The notes: generated by a model not told the origin, from the sequence alone. A DNA stretch of 64,000 nt from Xanthomonas sp. Leaf148 (GCF_001423585.1 NZ_LMOP01000008.1:1253118-1317117); one strand, 5' to 3'. Counted from the stretch's first letter, positions 26,072 to 36,333 are shown. Translations and numbers: made by a program.

Positions 26072-26910
26072 GAGAATCTCCTGAAAGTCATTGCAGCGAA
26101 GCGCTGCACTGGCGTTAGCCTAGCGAGCGGTCTGCGTGATCGCGTGAAATGCGCTTGCTTGCTTGCAAGCACGCACCAGTGCAAGCACGCATGCATCGAC
26201 GCACGCTTACTTAGCTCGAAGGCCAGGAGCACTGTCGTGCGGCTAGGAGTGCATTGCTGCAGTGGAGGCGCTTGCTCTGCGGCGTTTGGTGCAACTAGCA
26301 CGGAGGCCACGTGCGCAGTCAGAGCCATTGCAAGTCAACCAACTTCAGACAGACGTGTCAGCAGCTGCGCTACTGCGACCAGCAGCCAGCGACATTTGAA
26401 CCGTGCGACGCAGGCGCGAGCAGGATGCGTACTGCACCAATGAGATCGGCCAGCAGACGAGATCGACTGGATCAGTCAGCAAACCAGCGATGGTCGCCAC
26501 GTGTGTCGACTGCAGCAATGATGCCGTTCGCATCGCTGGACGCGCTTCGCGACATCCAGTGAAGTGCAGGTTTCCATCAGCAGACGCAACTGTTGGCACA
26601 CGGAAACGACGCACGCAGGCAAACAGATGAAAAGCCAACGGAGCGCGCTCATCGCGTCGCAACGGTCTGACGAGCGCGTTGGCCAATGCAAGACAGCACT
26701 GCGCCACGGCAGGTCTGCATCAGCAATGTCCCGGCAGGGGCGTGCTCAGCGCCTCGCGAGTTGAGCGGCCCAACAGGCCTCGCGTCCGGTGGTTGCAGTT
26801 TAAATGAGACTTGCATCACGCAAATCGGGGGCGCGCCCACAGGCTGTCGGGGTGTTCCCGACAACCATGCTGGTGCGACTGCGCTCGCAGCGGAGCGCAG
26901 TCGCCGGAGG
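26072..26910. other. Gene-poor stretch before the glycine-rich lipoprotein gene
   Basis: About 840 bp without a supported gene. Short ORFs on both strands (26311-26562, 26345-26707, 26649-26969) lack domains and ribosome-binding sites and overlap one another. A GCTTGCTTGCAAGCACGC palindromic run lies near 26158-26177. This may be decayed coding sequence, but no family can be named. Confidence 0.45.
26875..26904. terminator. Hairpin just downstream of the lipoprotein gene
   Basis: A perfect 12-bp stem GCGACTGCGCTC/GAGCGCAGTCGC with a 6-base loop begins 7 bases beyond the lipoprotein stop on the minus strand. No T-run follows, so termination or mRNA protection are both possible. Confidence 0.5.
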
Positions 26911-27669
26911 TCACTGAAAAGCGGGCGTGCAGCGGAAGCCGGCGCAATCGATCTGCACCGTGCTGCCACTCTGGCAAGTCGCAGTGAAGCGGGTGGGGCC
27001 AGCCGCCTGCACCGGGCCGCAGTTCAAACCGCTGCTGATGCTTTGAGCGCGTGCCATGGACGATTCGCTCGACATCGCCGGGCCTGCAGTGGTCGTCGGA
27101 GCCGCAGCGACGACGGGAGATGCCGCAACGCGGGCAGGCGCAGCGGAGGGGACATCGCTTGCCAGCGGCGTTGTCACCGCTTCGTTGTGCGTGCGGCCGC
27201 TTGCCGCCACCCCACCGCCTTGCGCGGTCTCGCCTTGCAGTGGCTGCCCACGTTCCTCGCGACGGCGGTCGAAGCTCAGCGTCTGCCCGAACACCAGCTG
27301 GATCCAGCTCGGGTAGGTGTAGCCGGTGCCCTTGTTGTGGTCGACGATGGCGCCGATTGCGCCGCCGATCAGGATGTTGCCCCAGATGCCCATGTTGGCA
27401 CGCGAGATGGAGCGGCCTGCCGCATCGCGCTGACCGGGCAGCACGCAGGTGACCTCCAGATCGTGCGCGGACCGGCGCACCTGCGCGGTCTGGCCGGACT
27501 TCAGGGTGACGCGCCCCTTGTCATTGCCGATGGCGCAGTCGGCGCCGGTGATGGTTTGGCCGTCGGCGGTCTTGGTATCGACGCGTATCGGCTGGGTCGC
27601 GTCGTTCATCACCGTTGCGCAACCACTCAACGCAGCCATGGCGATGGCTGCGGTCACTAGCTGTTTCAT
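26911..27669 (-). CDS. Putative lipoprotein with glycine-rich membrane segment
   Basis: The start at CAT 27667-27669 gives 252 residues with a lipoprotein signal MKQLVTAAIAMAALSGCATV (lipid Cys17). The first half (about 18-125) holds PIRVDTKTADGQTITGADCA and a glycine-rich hydrophobic stretch NMGIWGNILIGGAIGAIVDH followed by TGYTYPSW. This arrangement is seen in small envelope lipoproteins. A low-complexity Ala/Pro/Val linker (about 165-205) leads to a short C-terminal region with four Cys (LNCGPVQAAG, TCQSGSTVQIDCAGFRC). Function is unknown. The longer in-frame ORF start lacks a signal. Confidence 0.72.
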   Translation of the reverse strand: MKQLVTAAIAMAALSGCATVMNDATQPIRVDTKTADGQTITGADCAIGNDKGRVTLKSGQTAQVRRSAHDLEVTCVLPGQRDAAGRSISRANMGIWGNILIGGAIGAIVDHNKGTGYTYPSWIQLVFGQTLSFDRRREERGQPLQGETAQGGGVAASGRTHNEAVTTPLASDVPSAAPARVAASPVVAAAPTTTAGPAMSSESSMARAQSISSGLNCGPVQAAGPTRFTATCQSGSTVQIDCAGFRCTPAFQ

Positions 27670-27826
27670 GTTGTCCCCTGGCGTAAAGCACAGCGGCACC
27701 AGGCGGGCATTGCACCGCGGCCTTGGCACAGCTATGTCGTGATCAATCCCCGTTGCCGCCGCATCGCGCGGCGGCTGGCATTTCATACCGGGATTGTGGG
27801 CCGCCGTCCAGCTGCGGCCGTCTGCG

Positions 27827-28231
27827 TTACACGCCTGGGGTGGCGAGCACGCGGCGTTTCGCCATCACGCTGCGGATCGCGGTGAGCAGTTGTTCGGGGG
27901 TGTAGGGCTTTTCCAGGAAGGCCACGCCGTCAGGCAGGATCTCTTCCACGTACTCCACCGCCAGACCGGAGGTCAGCAACACGGGCAGGTTGTATGGCGC
28001 ATACGCAGTCTTCAACGCAAGATCCACGCCGGTCAGGCCACCGGGGAAATGGATATCGGAAAACAACACATCGACGCGCGGGTCGCTGTCGATCAGGGTC
28101 AGGGCTTCTTCGACCGATCCGGCGCTGCGGCAGGTAAAGCCGTAACTTTCCAGGACAAGGCAGCTGAGTTGTCGGGTGCCGTCGCCGTCTTCAACGACGA
28201 ATACAACTGGCCGTTCCTTGTTCTGTGACAT
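27827..28231 (-). CDS. Receiver-domain response regulator
   Basis: The start at CAT 28229-28231 (MSQNKERPVVFVVEDGDGTR) gives 134 residues. It is a single receiver domain with acidic residues in VVEDGD, the phosphoacceptor Asp in VLFSDIHFPGG (about residue 59), a Thr/Ser position in LLTSG and the Lys in FLEKPYTPEQLL. No output domain follows. The second acidic residue of the usual EDD/EDE pocket is followed by Gly (EDGD), a mild variation. It sits alone between a lipoprotein gene and a small secreted-protein gene; its partner kinase is not evident. Confidence 0.86.
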   Translation of the reverse strand: MSQNKERPVVFVVEDGDGTRQLSCLVLESYGFTCRSAGSVEEALTLIDSDPRVDVLFSDIHFPGGLTGVDLALKTAYAPYNLPVLLTSGLAVEYVEEILPDGVAFLEKPYTPEQLLTAIRSVMAKRRVLATPGV

Positions 28232-28309
28232 GAGCACGTCTCGTAAGGCAAGCCACATTTTCAGCGATGCGGCAGTGAACCCCCCGTCAACGCAGACGGA
28301 GCCGTATGG

Positions 28310-28792
28310 TTACCAGCCGAACGGGCCGGGGCCATAACCGCCGGGTGCGTAGCGTGGGCCGAATACCGGGCCTTCGCCGCGGCCGACGCTGATGCTGACG
28401 CCGATCTGATGCGCCTTGCCGTCGTCGTCGTAATAGGTCTTGCAGGAGTTCAGATTGACCGCCTGCCAGTTGCTGTTGCCGCCGCGGTTGGAATAGCCCA
28501 TGCCGGTCTCGACCGCACCATGCAGCTTGCCCTGGCATTGCTCGGCGCGTTCGGCCGCGATCGATGCGGCGCTGGGGCGTGCCAGCGCCGGGCGGGGGCC
28601 GCTCTTGTCGCCGTAAAACGTGCCGGGCGGGTCGGTGCTGTACTCCGGGTCGGAGCGGTATTGGAGAGGTGCCTGGGGGACGCTCAGGTCCAGCGAGCGG
28701 GCGGTGGCCGGTTCGGCGCTGACATCGCCGGTCTGGGCGAGCGCGCCACCGGCGGCAAATAGAGTGGCCAGGAGAAGCAGGCTGCGTTTCAT
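28310..28792 (-). CDS. Secreted hypothetical protein, Gly/Pro-rich C-terminus
   Basis: The 160-residue product starts MKRSLLLLATLFAAGGALAQ, a clear signal peptide cleaved after about residue 20. The mature part contains two Cys (AEQCQGKLHGAVETG and NLNSCKTYYDDDG) and ends in a Gly/Pro/Tyr-rich tail (GPRYAPGGYGPGPFGW). I do not recognise the family. A much longer ORF continues upstream in the same frame across recQ, but the signal peptide and the recQ overlap show that the start is at 28792. Confidence 0.65.
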   Translation of the reverse strand: MKRSLLLLATLFAAGGALAQTGDVSAEPATARSLDLSVPQAPLQYRSDPEYSTDPPGTFYGDKSGPRPALARPSAASIAAERAEQCQGKLHGAVETGMGYSNRGGNSNWQAVNLNSCKTYYDDDGKAHQIGVSISVGRGEGPVFGPRYAPGGYGPGPFGW

Positions 28793-28929
28793 CGGTTGGA
28801 CTCTATAGGAATGACTGGCAGCGCGTGCCAGCTCGCCTTGTGAAACTAGCAACGGCTGATTGAATGCGCGCTGTCGATTCGGCCGATTGTTGTGTCGAGA
28901 CAGGCATGGCGCTGACACACGCTGTTGCA

Positions 28930-30726
28930 TCAGCCTTGCTCGCGCACGATCTCGATCAGCTGCGCACCATAGCGGGCCAGTTTGCCGCCACCGATGCCGC
29001 CGACCCGCGATAACGCATCGATGCTGGTGGGCCGTTGCTCGGCGATATTGCGCAGCGTGCTGTCGTGGAAGATCACGAAGGCCGGCACGTTCTGTTCCTT
29101 GGCCAGTTCCGCGCGCAAACCGCGCAGCGCGTTGAACAACACCAGATCCTGCGGCTGCACCGGCAGGCCGGTGCGCTGCGCGCCGCGATCCCGTCCGGCG
29201 GCCGGGTTCTCGCGGCGCATCATCACCTGGCGCTCGCCCTTGAGCACCTGGCGGCTGGCATCGGTCAGGCGCAGGCCGCCGTGGCCTTCGCTGTCGACTT
29301 CCAGCAGGCTGGCCGCCACCAGCTGGCGGAACACGCCGCGCCAGGTGCGCTCGTCCAGGTCGCGGCCGATGCCGTAGGTGCTCAGTTGATCGTGGCCAAG
29401 CTGTTTGATGCGCTCGTTCTCGCTGCCGCGCAGGATGTCGAGCAGGTGACCGACACCGAAGCGCTGCCCGCTGCGGTACACGCAGCTCAGCGCTTTCTGC
29501 GAGGCTACCGTGGCATCCCACGCCGCTGCCGGGGTCAGGCAGTTGTCGCAGTTGCCGCAGGGTTTGGGATAGGTCTCGCCGAAGCCGGCCAGCAGTACCT
29601 GGCGGCGGCACTGCATGGATTCGCAGTAGCCGAGCAGGTGATCGAGCTTGGCGCGTTCCAGGCGCTTGCGCTCCTCGGCCGCTTCGCCCTGTTCGATCAT
29701 CTGCTTGAGCAGCACCACATCGCCCAGGCCGTAGCAGAGCCACGCTTCGGCCGGGTCGCCATCGCGGCCGGCGCGGCCGGTTTCCTGGTAGTACCCCTCC
29801 AGCGATTTGGGCAGGTCCACATGCGCCACGAAGCGCACGTCCGGCTTGTCGATACCCATGCCAAAAGCAATCGTGGCGGTCATGATGATGCCGTCCTCGC
29901 GCAGGAAACGGCGCTGATTCTGCGCACGCACTTCGGCGGGCAGGCCGGCGTGATAGGGCAGGGCGTTGAAGCCTTGCGCGCACAGCTGCTGGGCGGTTTC
30001 TTCGACCTTGCGCCGTGACATCGCATAGACGATGCCGGCCGAGCCGCGATGGCGGGTGAGGAACTCCTGCAGCTGCTTGCGCGCGTTGTCCTTCTGCACC
30101 ACGGTGTAGCGGATGTTGGGGCGGTCGAAGGAACTGACGAAGTGGCGTGCGTCCACCAGATCCAGGCGCTCGGCGATCTCGCGCTGGGTGGGCGGGTCGG
30201 CGGTGGCGGTCAAGGCCATGCGCGGGATGTGCGGCCAGCGCTCGTGCAGCACGGTGAGCTGGCGATATTCGGGGCGGAAGTCGTGGCCCCATTGCGACAC
30301 ACAATGCGCTTCGTCGATGGCGAACAGCGCGATGCGGCTGCGTTCCAGCAACGACAGGAAGCGCTGGGTCAACAGGCGCTCCGGTGCGACGTAGAGCAGA
30401 TCCAGATCGCCTGACAGCAGGGCGCGTTCGACCCGTTGCGCGTTTTCCGCATCCAGCGTGGAATTGAGGAATTCGGCGCGCACGCCCAGCTGACGCAGGG
30501 CTTCGACCTGGTCCTGCATCAGCGCGATCAATGGCGACACCACGATGCCGATGCCGTCGCGCAACAGCGCTGGCACCTGGTAGCACAGCGACTTGCCGCC
30601 GCCGGTGGGCATCAGTACCAGGGCGTCGTTGCCGGCAGCAACATGTTCGACAATGGCTTGTTGCGGGCCGCGGAAGTCGTCGTAACCGAAGACGCGGCTG
30701 AGCAGTTCGTGGGCGGGGGAAGACAT
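28930..30726 (-). CDS. recQ: ATP-dependent DNA helicase RecQ
   Basis: RecQ is a 3'-5' helicase for recombination and replication-fork repair. The 598 residues include Walker [12 protein letters not shown] at about 40-50, the DEAH-type box [20 protein letters not shown] at about 145-164, and helicase motifs [16 protein letters not shown]. The zinc-binding RQC Cys set is [11 protein letters not shown] and CGNCDNC. A C-terminal HRDC domain occupies about 520-598 ([20 protein letters not shown]). The start [20 protein letters not shown] is normal. The 548-bp region beyond its 5' end holds the 112-bp tandem repeat. Confidence 0.97.
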   Translation of the reverse strand: MSSPAHELLSRVFGYDDFRGPQQAIVEHVAAGNDALVLMPTGGGKSLCYQVPALLRDGIGIVVSPLIALMQDQVEALRQLGVRAEFLNSTLDAENAQRVERALLSGDLDLLYVAPERLLTQRFLSLLERSRIALFAIDEAHCVSQWGHDFRPEYRQLTVLHERWPHIPRMALTATADPPTQREIAERLDLVDARHFVSSFDRPNIRYTVVQKDNARKQLQEFLTRHRGSAGIVYAMSRRKVEETAQQLCAQGFNALPYHAGLPAEVRAQNQRRFLREDGIIMTATIAFGMGIDKPDVRFVAHVDLPKSLEGYYQETGRAGRDGDPAEAWLCYGLGDVVLLKQMIEQGEAAEERKRLERAKLDHLLGYCESMQCRRQVLLAGFGETYPKPCGNCDNCLTPAAAWDATVASQKALSCVYRSGQRFGVGHLLDILRGSENERIKQLGHDQLSTYGIGRDLDERTWRGVFRQLVAASLLEVDSEGHGGLRLTDASRQVLKGERQVMMRRENPAAGRDRGAQRTGLPVQPQDLVLFNALRGLRAELAKEQNVPAFVIFHDSTLRNIAEQRPTSIDALSRVGGIGGGKLARYGAQLIEIVREQG

Positions 30727-30933
30727 CCGCCTAGGATACCGTGCGGGTCAAGTTCTGGTCGGTGTCATGCCGGCAGTGTTGTCCGATAGCGGGTCGGGGA
30801 TTGCCGTGATGCGGTGGTGGTGTATCAGTGGCGTGTGAGGTCTTGTGAGGTTGAGCTGGATGAGGCTTCGCACCGTACCCTCACCCCAACCCCTCTCCCG
30901 GAGGGAGAGGGGCTCAACAACTGACAGCACAAA
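30727..30933. other. Upstream region of recQ with a common hairpin
   Basis: The stretch contains a 10-bp stem CCCCTCTCCC (30890-30899) and GGGAGAGGGG (30903-30912) inside the phrase CCTCACCCCAACCCC, a motif that a degenerate form repeats near 51198-51220. No gene is supported here. The recQ promoter must lie near 30730-30850, but no consensus was assigned. Confidence 0.5.
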
Positions 30934-31191
30934 GCACCCCCTGAGTCAGGGGGCGCGCCGAAGGTGCGGGGTGTGGAGATGCGTAGCGGGGCCCGAGGTT
31001 TGCAGAGCAAACGTTGGGGGACATGTCCGCGAAGCGGAGATGGCCGCACCCCCTGAGTCAGGGGGCGCGCCGAAGGCGCGGGGTGTGGAGATGCGTAGCG
31101 GGGCCCGCCGTTTGCAGAGCAAACGTTGGGGGACATGTCCGCGAAGCGGAGATGGCCGCACCCCCTGAGTCAGGGGGCGCGCCGAAGGCGC
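30934..31191. repeat. 112-bp tandem repeat, 2.3 copies, between recQ and dps
   Basis: The units start at 30934, 31046 and 31158 with an exact 112-bp period. The first two are full and nearly identical (about three differences); the third stops after 34 bases. Each unit opens with the palindrome CCCCCTGA-G-TCAGGGGG, then GCGCGCCGAAGG(C/T)GCGGGG, and contains ATGCGTAGCGGGGCCCG and GCAAACGTTGGGGGACATG. Short ORFs across it simply repeat the same peptide and are not accepted as genes. Confidence 0.9.
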
Positions 31192-31216
31192 TGGGTGAGG
31201 CAGGCAGTGAGCAGGC

Positions 31217-31248
31217 GCCCAAGGTTTCGGCGCAGCGAAACCTTGGGC
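31217..31248. terminator. Hairpin downstream of dps
   Basis: A 13-bp perfect stem GCCCAAGGTTTCG/CGAAACCTTGGGC with a 6-base loop lies 27 bases beyond the dps stop on the minus strand. No T-run follows; it may still end the dps transcript. Confidence 0.5.
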
Positions 31249-31274
31249 AATCCGCAGGGGCCAAGCCCAAGGGG

Positions 31275-31823
31275 TTACTGCAGCAGCGAGCGCAGCATCC
31301 AGGCGTACTTTTCGTGGGTCTGCAGACGCTGGGTCAGCAGGTCCACGGTCGGGTCGTCGCCGGCATCGTCCGCGGTGCCCAGCACCTTGCGCGCGGTGCG
31401 GCAAAGCGCTTCGTTGCCGCTGACCAGCTGACGCACCATCTCCCGCCAGTCGGCGCTGTCGCTCAGGCCCGGCTCTTCCGGAATCGAGGTCAATGCGACG
31501 AACTCGCTGTAGGAGCCCGGTGCGTTATAGCCCAGGGCGCGGATGCGCTCGGCCACTTCGTCCAGCGCAGCCCACTGCTCGGTGTATTGGGTTTCGAACA
31601 TGGTGTGCAGCGAGTTGAACATCGACCCGGTGACGTTCCAATGGAAGTTGTGGGTCTTCAGATACAACGTGAAGGCGTCAGCCATGTAGCGGGCCAGACC
31701 GTCGGAGATCTTCTTGCGATCGCCGTCCTTGATCCCGATATCGATATGCGGCGCCGACGCGGCAGCGACCGGCAGGGCATCGTTGATGACGACGGGCTTG
31801 TTGGCGTTCTTTTTCTTGGACAT
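31275..31823 (-). CDS. dps: DNA-protecting ferritin-like protein Dps
   Basis: The 182-residue Dps-family protein forms a dodecamer that oxidises and stores iron and binds DNA under stress. The ferroxidase signature KTHNFHWNVTG lies at about 57-67, with partner acidic residues in WAALDEVAERIRALGYNAPG. An N-terminal extension of about 35 residues is rich in Lys and Asn (MSKKKNANKPVVIND) and may contact DNA. The gene is divergent from hrpA across 105 AT-rich bases that must hold both promoters; no OxyR-type site was identified with confidence. Confidence 0.92.
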   Translation of the reverse strand: MSKKKNANKPVVINDALPVAAASAPHIDIGIKDGDRKKISDGLARYMADAFTLYLKTHNFHWNVTGSMFNSLHTMFETQYTEQWAALDEVAERIRALGYNAPGSYSEFVALTSIPEEPGLSDSADWREMVRQLVSGNEALCRTARKVLGTADDAGDDPTVDLLTQRLQTHEKYAWMLRSLLQ

Positions 31824-31928
31824 GGGATGGCCCTTCTGAGGAAGTGGATGTCTGATGGAACAGATATGGCGTCACAATAGACAGGCTAAAGGATCAAACG
31901 TCATTCAATCTTTCACATTTTTCCATCA

Positions 31929-34900
31929 ATGAGCGCTATCGACACCGACCTTGCCACGCTGCTGCGTGAGCGCCGCCATGCCGTGGATGGCGCAATGAGC
32001 CGAGACCGGGGCCGCCTGCTTGGCCTATGGTCGCGCTGGCAGGGCAAACCCGGCAACCCGCAGCTGCGCGACGCGTTCGAGCAGGCGCTGGCGGCGTCGC
32101 TGACGGAGCGGCAGGCGCGTGCCGAGCAGCAGCCCGCAATCACGCTCGACACGCAACTGCCGATCGCACGCGAAGCCGAGCACATCATCGGGTTGATCCG
32201 CGACCACCAGGTGGTGGTCATCGCTGGCGAAACCGGCTCCGGCAAGACCACCCAGCTGCCCAAGCTGTGTCTGGCCGCCGGGCGCGGTGCCGCAGGCATG
32301 ATCGGCTGCACCCAGCCGCGCCGGATCGCCGCGCGTGCGGTGGCCGCGCGGGTGGCCGACGAGCTGAAGACGCCGTTGGGCACCGTGGTGGGCTTCCAGG
32401 TGCGCTTCACCGACCGGGTGAGCGAGCAGTCGCGCATCAAGTTCATGACCGACGGCATCCTGCTGGCGGAGATCGCCAGCGACCGCTGGCTGTCGGCCTA
32501 CGACACCATCATCGTGGATGAGGCGCACGAGCGCAGCCTCAACATCGACTTCCTGCTCGGCTACCTCAAGCAGCTGCTGAAAAAACGCCCTGATCTCAAG
32601 TTGATCGTGACTTCGGCGACCATCGATACCGAGCGCTTTGCGCAGCATTTCGACAATGCGCCGGTGATCAATGTGGAAGGGCGGACCTTTCCGGTCGAAG
32701 TGCGCTACCGCCCGCTCGAAGGCGAAAGCGGCGGCGACGATGCGCAGGATGCCGGCCGCGACGGCGAGCGCAGCGTCAACGATGCGATCGTGGCGGCGAT
32801 CGACGAGATCACCCGCATCGATCCACGTGGCGATGTGCTGATGTTCCTGCCGGGCGAGCGCGAGATCCGCGATGCGCATCATTCGCTGGAACGGCGCAAA
32901 TACCGCGAGACCGAAGTGGTGCCGCTATATGCGCGGCTGTCGGCGGCCGACCAGGACCGCGTGTTCAACCCAGGCCCGCGCCGGCGTCTGGTGCTGGCCA
33001 CCAACGTGGCCGAAACCTCGTTGACGGTGCCACGCATCCGCTATGTGGTTGACCCGGGCTTTGCGCGCGTCAAGCGCTACAGCCCGCGGCAGAAGCTGGA
33101 CCGCCTGCATATCGAGCCGATCTCGCAGGCCAGCGCCAATCAGCGCATGGGCCGTTGCGGGCGAATCGCCGAAGGCATTTGCTACCGGCTGTATGCCGAA
33201 GCGGACTTTGCCGCGCGGCCGGCATTTACCGATCCGGAAATCCGGCGCGCGTCGTTGTCGGGCGTGATTCTGCGCATGCTGCAACTCGGGCTGGGGCGGA
33301 TCGAAGACTTCCCGTTTCTGGAAGCGCCCGACGAGCGCGCGGTGGCCGATGGGTGGCAGCAGCTGCTGGAGCTGGGGGCGATCGACGCCGAGCGCCGTCT
33401 GACCGCCATCGGTCGGCAGATGGCGCGCCTGCCGGTGGACGTCAAGCTGGCGCGCATGCTGGTGGCCGCGCAGCAGCACGGCTGCCTGCGCGAGATGATC
33501 ATCATCGCCGCGTTCCTGGGCATCCAGGACCCGCGCGAACGCCCGCCGGAAGCGCGCGAGGCGGCTGACAATGCGCATGCATTGTTTGCCGATGCGCGCT
33601 CGGAATTCGTCGGCATCCTGCGCCTGTGGGACGCGTACCGGCAGGTGCACGAAGACCTCACTCAGTCCAAGTTGCGCGATTGGTGCAACCGGCATTTTCT
33701 GGGCTTTTTGCGCATGCGCGAGTGGCGCGAGCTGCATCGGCAGTTGCGCCTGTTGTGCGAAGAACTCGGCTGGAGCGAAGAGCCGGCCAACGTGATGCTG
33801 GCGCCGCTGCTGGCGGGCGCCAGTGCGCCTGCGCGCGAGGATGGTCACAACGCCAACCGGCCGACGCGCGGGCAGCTGCATCGCGCCGCGCGTCTTGCGC
33901 GCGAAGGCAAATCCGATCCGACTGCGCCACCGACGCAATCTGCTGCGGCGGCATCGAACAAACAGGCCGAGGCCGCGGAAGTATCGGCGCGCGCGAGCGA
34001 GCGCGAACGCGCTGCCGCGTACCAATCGCTGCACCGCGCACTGTTGGCGGGCCTACCCACGCAGATCGGCCATCGCACCGAAAAGGGCGACTTCCTGGCG
34101 GCGCGGCAACGCCGCTTCGTGCCGTTCCCGGGTTCCGCACTGGCGCGCAAGCCACCGCCGTGGATTCTTGCGGCGACCTTGCTGGACACGCAAAAAGTGT
34201 GGGGCATGACCAACGCCGCGATCGAGCCGGATTGGGCCATCGCCGAGTTGCCGCATCTGCTGGCACGCAAGCATTTCGACCCGCATTGGTCGCGCGCCCA
34301 AGGGCAGGTGGTGGCCTCGGAGCAGATCAGCCTGTTCGGGCTGGTGCTGGCGCCGAAGAAGCCGGTGCATTTCGGCAAGATCGACCCGGCCGCCGCGCAC
34401 GATCTGTTCGTGCGGCAAGCCCTGGTGACCGGCGAAATCAATACGCGCGCGGCGTTTGTGGCCGACAACCTCAAGGTGCTGGAACAGGCGCGTGAGGAAG
34501 AGGCCAAGCTGCGCCGTGCCGGTATCGTGGCCGACGAAGGCTGGCAGGCGCGCTGGTATCTGGACCGCATTCCGGCCGAGCTGCATTCGGCCAGCGGCCT
34601 GGATGCGTGGTGGAAAACCTTGCCGCCGGACAAGCGCCGCGGCCTGCACTGGACCTTGAACGATCTGCTGCCTGGCGAAGGCAGCGAAGCCGATCGCTTT
34701 CCGAAGTATTTCCCGCTCGGCGATGCGCGGCTGCCGTTGCAGTACCGCTTCGAGCCGGGTGCGATCGATGACGGCGTCACCCTGGACGTGCCGCTGCACC
34801 TGCTCAATGCGCTGGACCCGGCGCGCCTGTCATGGCTGGCGCCTGGCTTTGTCGCCGACAAGGCATCGGCGCTGATCCGCAGCCTGCCCAAGGTGCAGCG

Positions 34901-36041
34901 GCGCAATTTTGTGCCGGCGCCGGATTTCGGGCGTGCGTTCTACGAGGCCTACAGCCTGCCGTCGGCCGACGATATCCGTGGCGAGCTGGCGCGCTTTCTG
35001 TCCAAGGCCACCGGTGTGCAGGTCGCCGCGCTGGATTTCGACGAAGAATCGCTGGACACGCATCTACTGATGAACCTGCGTCTGCGCGACGACGATGGCA
35101 AGGTGCTTGCCGAATCGCGCGATTTGGACGGGCTGCGTGCGCGCTTCGGCGAACGCGCCGGGCAGGCGTTTGCTGCGCGTGCCGGGCGCGCGTTGGCTGC
35201 GGAAGGATTGCGCGATTTCCCCGCCACGCCGATTCCCGAACAGGTCGCCGGCGAGGCCGGTGTGCCGGCGTACCCGGCCTTGGTGGATCAGGGCGACGAT
35301 GCTGCCTTGCGTATCTTTGCCGATCGCAACGACGCCGCGCAGGCGCATCCACGCGGCGTGCGTCGCCTGCTGGAAATCGCGTTGGCCGACAAGATCAAAC
35401 ACGCGCGCAAACAGTTGCCGGTCTCGCCCAAAACCGGTCTGCTGTACGCAGCGATCGAATCGCAGGAGCGCCTGCGCGGCGATCTGGTTGATGCCGCGCT
35501 CAATGCGGTGCTGGCCGATGGGCTGGGCGCGATCCGCGACCCGGGTGCGTTTGCGCAACGCCGCGACGATGCGACCAAGCGCCTGTTCGGCGAAGCGATG
35601 GAACGGCTCAAATTGGCCGAGAGCATCCTGGGCGCCGTTGCCGAGCTCAAACCGTTGCTGGAAGCGCCACTGATGGGCTGGGCACGCGGCAATCTGGACG
35701 ACATGGAGCAGCAGTTGCGCGCACTGGTGCATGCGGGCTTTTTGCGTGACACACCGGCAGAGGCGCTGGCCAATTATCCGCGCTATCTCAAGGCGATGAT
35801 CCTGCGGACCGAGCGTGCCAAGCGCGACCCGGCGCGCGATCAGTCGCGCATGCTCGAGCTCAAGCCGTTTGTGGATGCGTTGGGCGATGCGGCTGCGCGT
35901 GGATTGCAGCAGCGTGCCGACTGGCAGGCGCTGCGCTGGGATCTGGAAGAACTGCGGGTGTCGGTGTTCGCGCAGGAGCTCGGTGCCAGGTCCGGCGTGT
36001 CGGCAAAGAAATTGTCGCAGCGGGTGGCGGCGTTGCGCTGA
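31929..36041 (+). CDS. hrpA: ATP-dependent RNA helicase HrpA
   Basis: A very large DEAH-box helicase (1370 residues, normal for HrpA) implicated in rescuing stalled ribosomes and in mRNA handling. Walker A GETGSGKTTQLPKLCL is at about residues 99-114, the DEAH box is in IVDEAHERSLNIDFLLGYLK at about 195-214, and further motifs are VTSATIDTERF and NQRMGRCGRIAEGICYRLY. After the helicase-associated domain come OB-fold and HrpA-specific C-terminal regions (DUF3418-type). An Ala/Glu-rich low-complexity linker of about 50 residues lies near 655-700. It is intact and stands alone. Confidence 0.96.
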   Translation: MSAIDTDLATLLRERRHAVDGAMSRDRGRLLGLWSRWQGKPGNPQLRDAFEQALAASLTERQARAEQQPAITLDTQLPIAREAEHIIGLIRDHQVVVIAGETGSGKTTQLPKLCLAAGRGAAGMIGCTQPRRIAARAVAARVADELKTPLGTVVGFQVRFTDRVSEQSRIKFMTDGILLAEIASDRWLSAYDTIIVDEAHERSLNIDFLLGYLKQLLKKRPDLKLIVTSATIDTERFAQHFDNAPVINVEGRTFPVEVRYRPLEGESGGDDAQDAGRDGERSVNDAIVAAIDEITRIDPRGDVLMFLPGEREIRDAHHSLERRKYRETEVVPLYARLSAADQDRVFNPGPRRRLVLATNVAETSLTVPRIRYVVDPGFARVKRYSPRQKLDRLHIEPISQASANQRMGRCGRIAEGICYRLYAEADFAARPAFTDPEIRRASLSGVILRMLQLGLGRIEDFPFLEAPDERAVADGWQQLLELGAIDAERRLTAIGRQMARLPVDVKLARMLVAAQQHGCLREMIIIAAFLGIQDPRERPPEAREAADNAHALFADARSEFVGILRLWDAYRQVHEDLTQSKLRDWCNRHFLGFLRMREWRELHRQLRLLCEELGWSEEPANVMLAPLLAGASAPAREDGHNANRPTRGQLHRAARLAREGKSDPTAPPTQSAAAASNKQAEAAEVSARASERERAAAYQSLHRALLAGLPTQIGHRTEKGDFLAARQRRFVPFPGSALARKPPPWILAATLLDTQKVWGMTNAAIEPDWAIAELPHLLARKHFDPHWSRAQGQVVASEQISLFGLVLAPKKPVHFGKIDPAAAHDLFVRQALVTGEINTRAAFVADNLKVLEQAREEEAKLRRAGIVADEGWQARWYLDRIPAELHSASGLDAWWKTLPPDKRRGLHWTLNDLLPGEGSEADRFPKYFPLGDARLPLQYRFEPGAIDDGVTLDVPLHLLNALDPARLSWLAPGFVADKASALIRSLPKVQRRNFVPAPDFGRAFYEAYSLPSADDIRGELARFLSKATGVQVAALDFDEESLDTHLLMNLRLRDDDGKVLAESRDLDGLRARFGERAGQAFAARAGRALAAEGLRDFPATPIPEQVAGEAGVPAYPALVDQGDDAALRIFADRNDAAQAHPRGVRRLLEIALADKIKHARKQLPVSPKTGLLYAAIESQERLRGDLVDAALNAVLADGLGAIRDPGAFAQRRDDATKRLFGEAMERLKLAESILGAVAELKPLLEAPLMGWARGNLDDMEQQLRALVHAGFLRDTPAEALANYPRYLKAMILRTERAKRDPARDQSRMLELKPFVDALGDAAARGLQQRADWQALRWDLEELRVSVFAQELGARSGVSAKKLSQRVAALR

Positions 36042-36274
36042 TGAGTTGTCGGCGGATTGCGTACGGCTGCTTGCAGCCCGCTGTAGCGTGATCCGTTCGC
36101 ACTTACCTGGCGACGAGTGATGGGCCATGCGCTTGGCCGCCGCAATGGCATGTCGGTCGCTTGCCTTGCCATGCGTGACGTCTAGATCATGTTGCGTGGA
36201 CGAGCGATGTGTGGCGTACACCGACGCCTCGCCAAACAGTACTAGTCGATGCAGGTTTCCAGCGCTCCCCGCGC

Positions 36275-36300
36275 GTGCGGCCACATGGCAGTGGCCGCAC
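36275..36300. terminator. Hairpin downstream of the TonB-dependent receptor gene
   Basis: A 10-bp perfect stem GTGCGGCCAC/GTGGCCGCAC with a 6-base loop lies 33 bases beyond the receptor stop on the minus strand. There is no strong T-run. Confidence 0.45.
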
Positions 36301-36333
36301 CCACGAAGACGCCAGCGTCAGAACGTCGCAGCC

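Noticed and set aside
28310-30586. A 758-codon minus-strand ORF covering most of recQ
   Set aside because: Only its last 160 codons make a protein-like product with a signal peptide; the rest is an alternate frame of recQ.
30934-31191. CRISPR array
   Set aside because: The 112-bp period has no short repeat and unique-spacer structure, and the units are near identical along their whole length.
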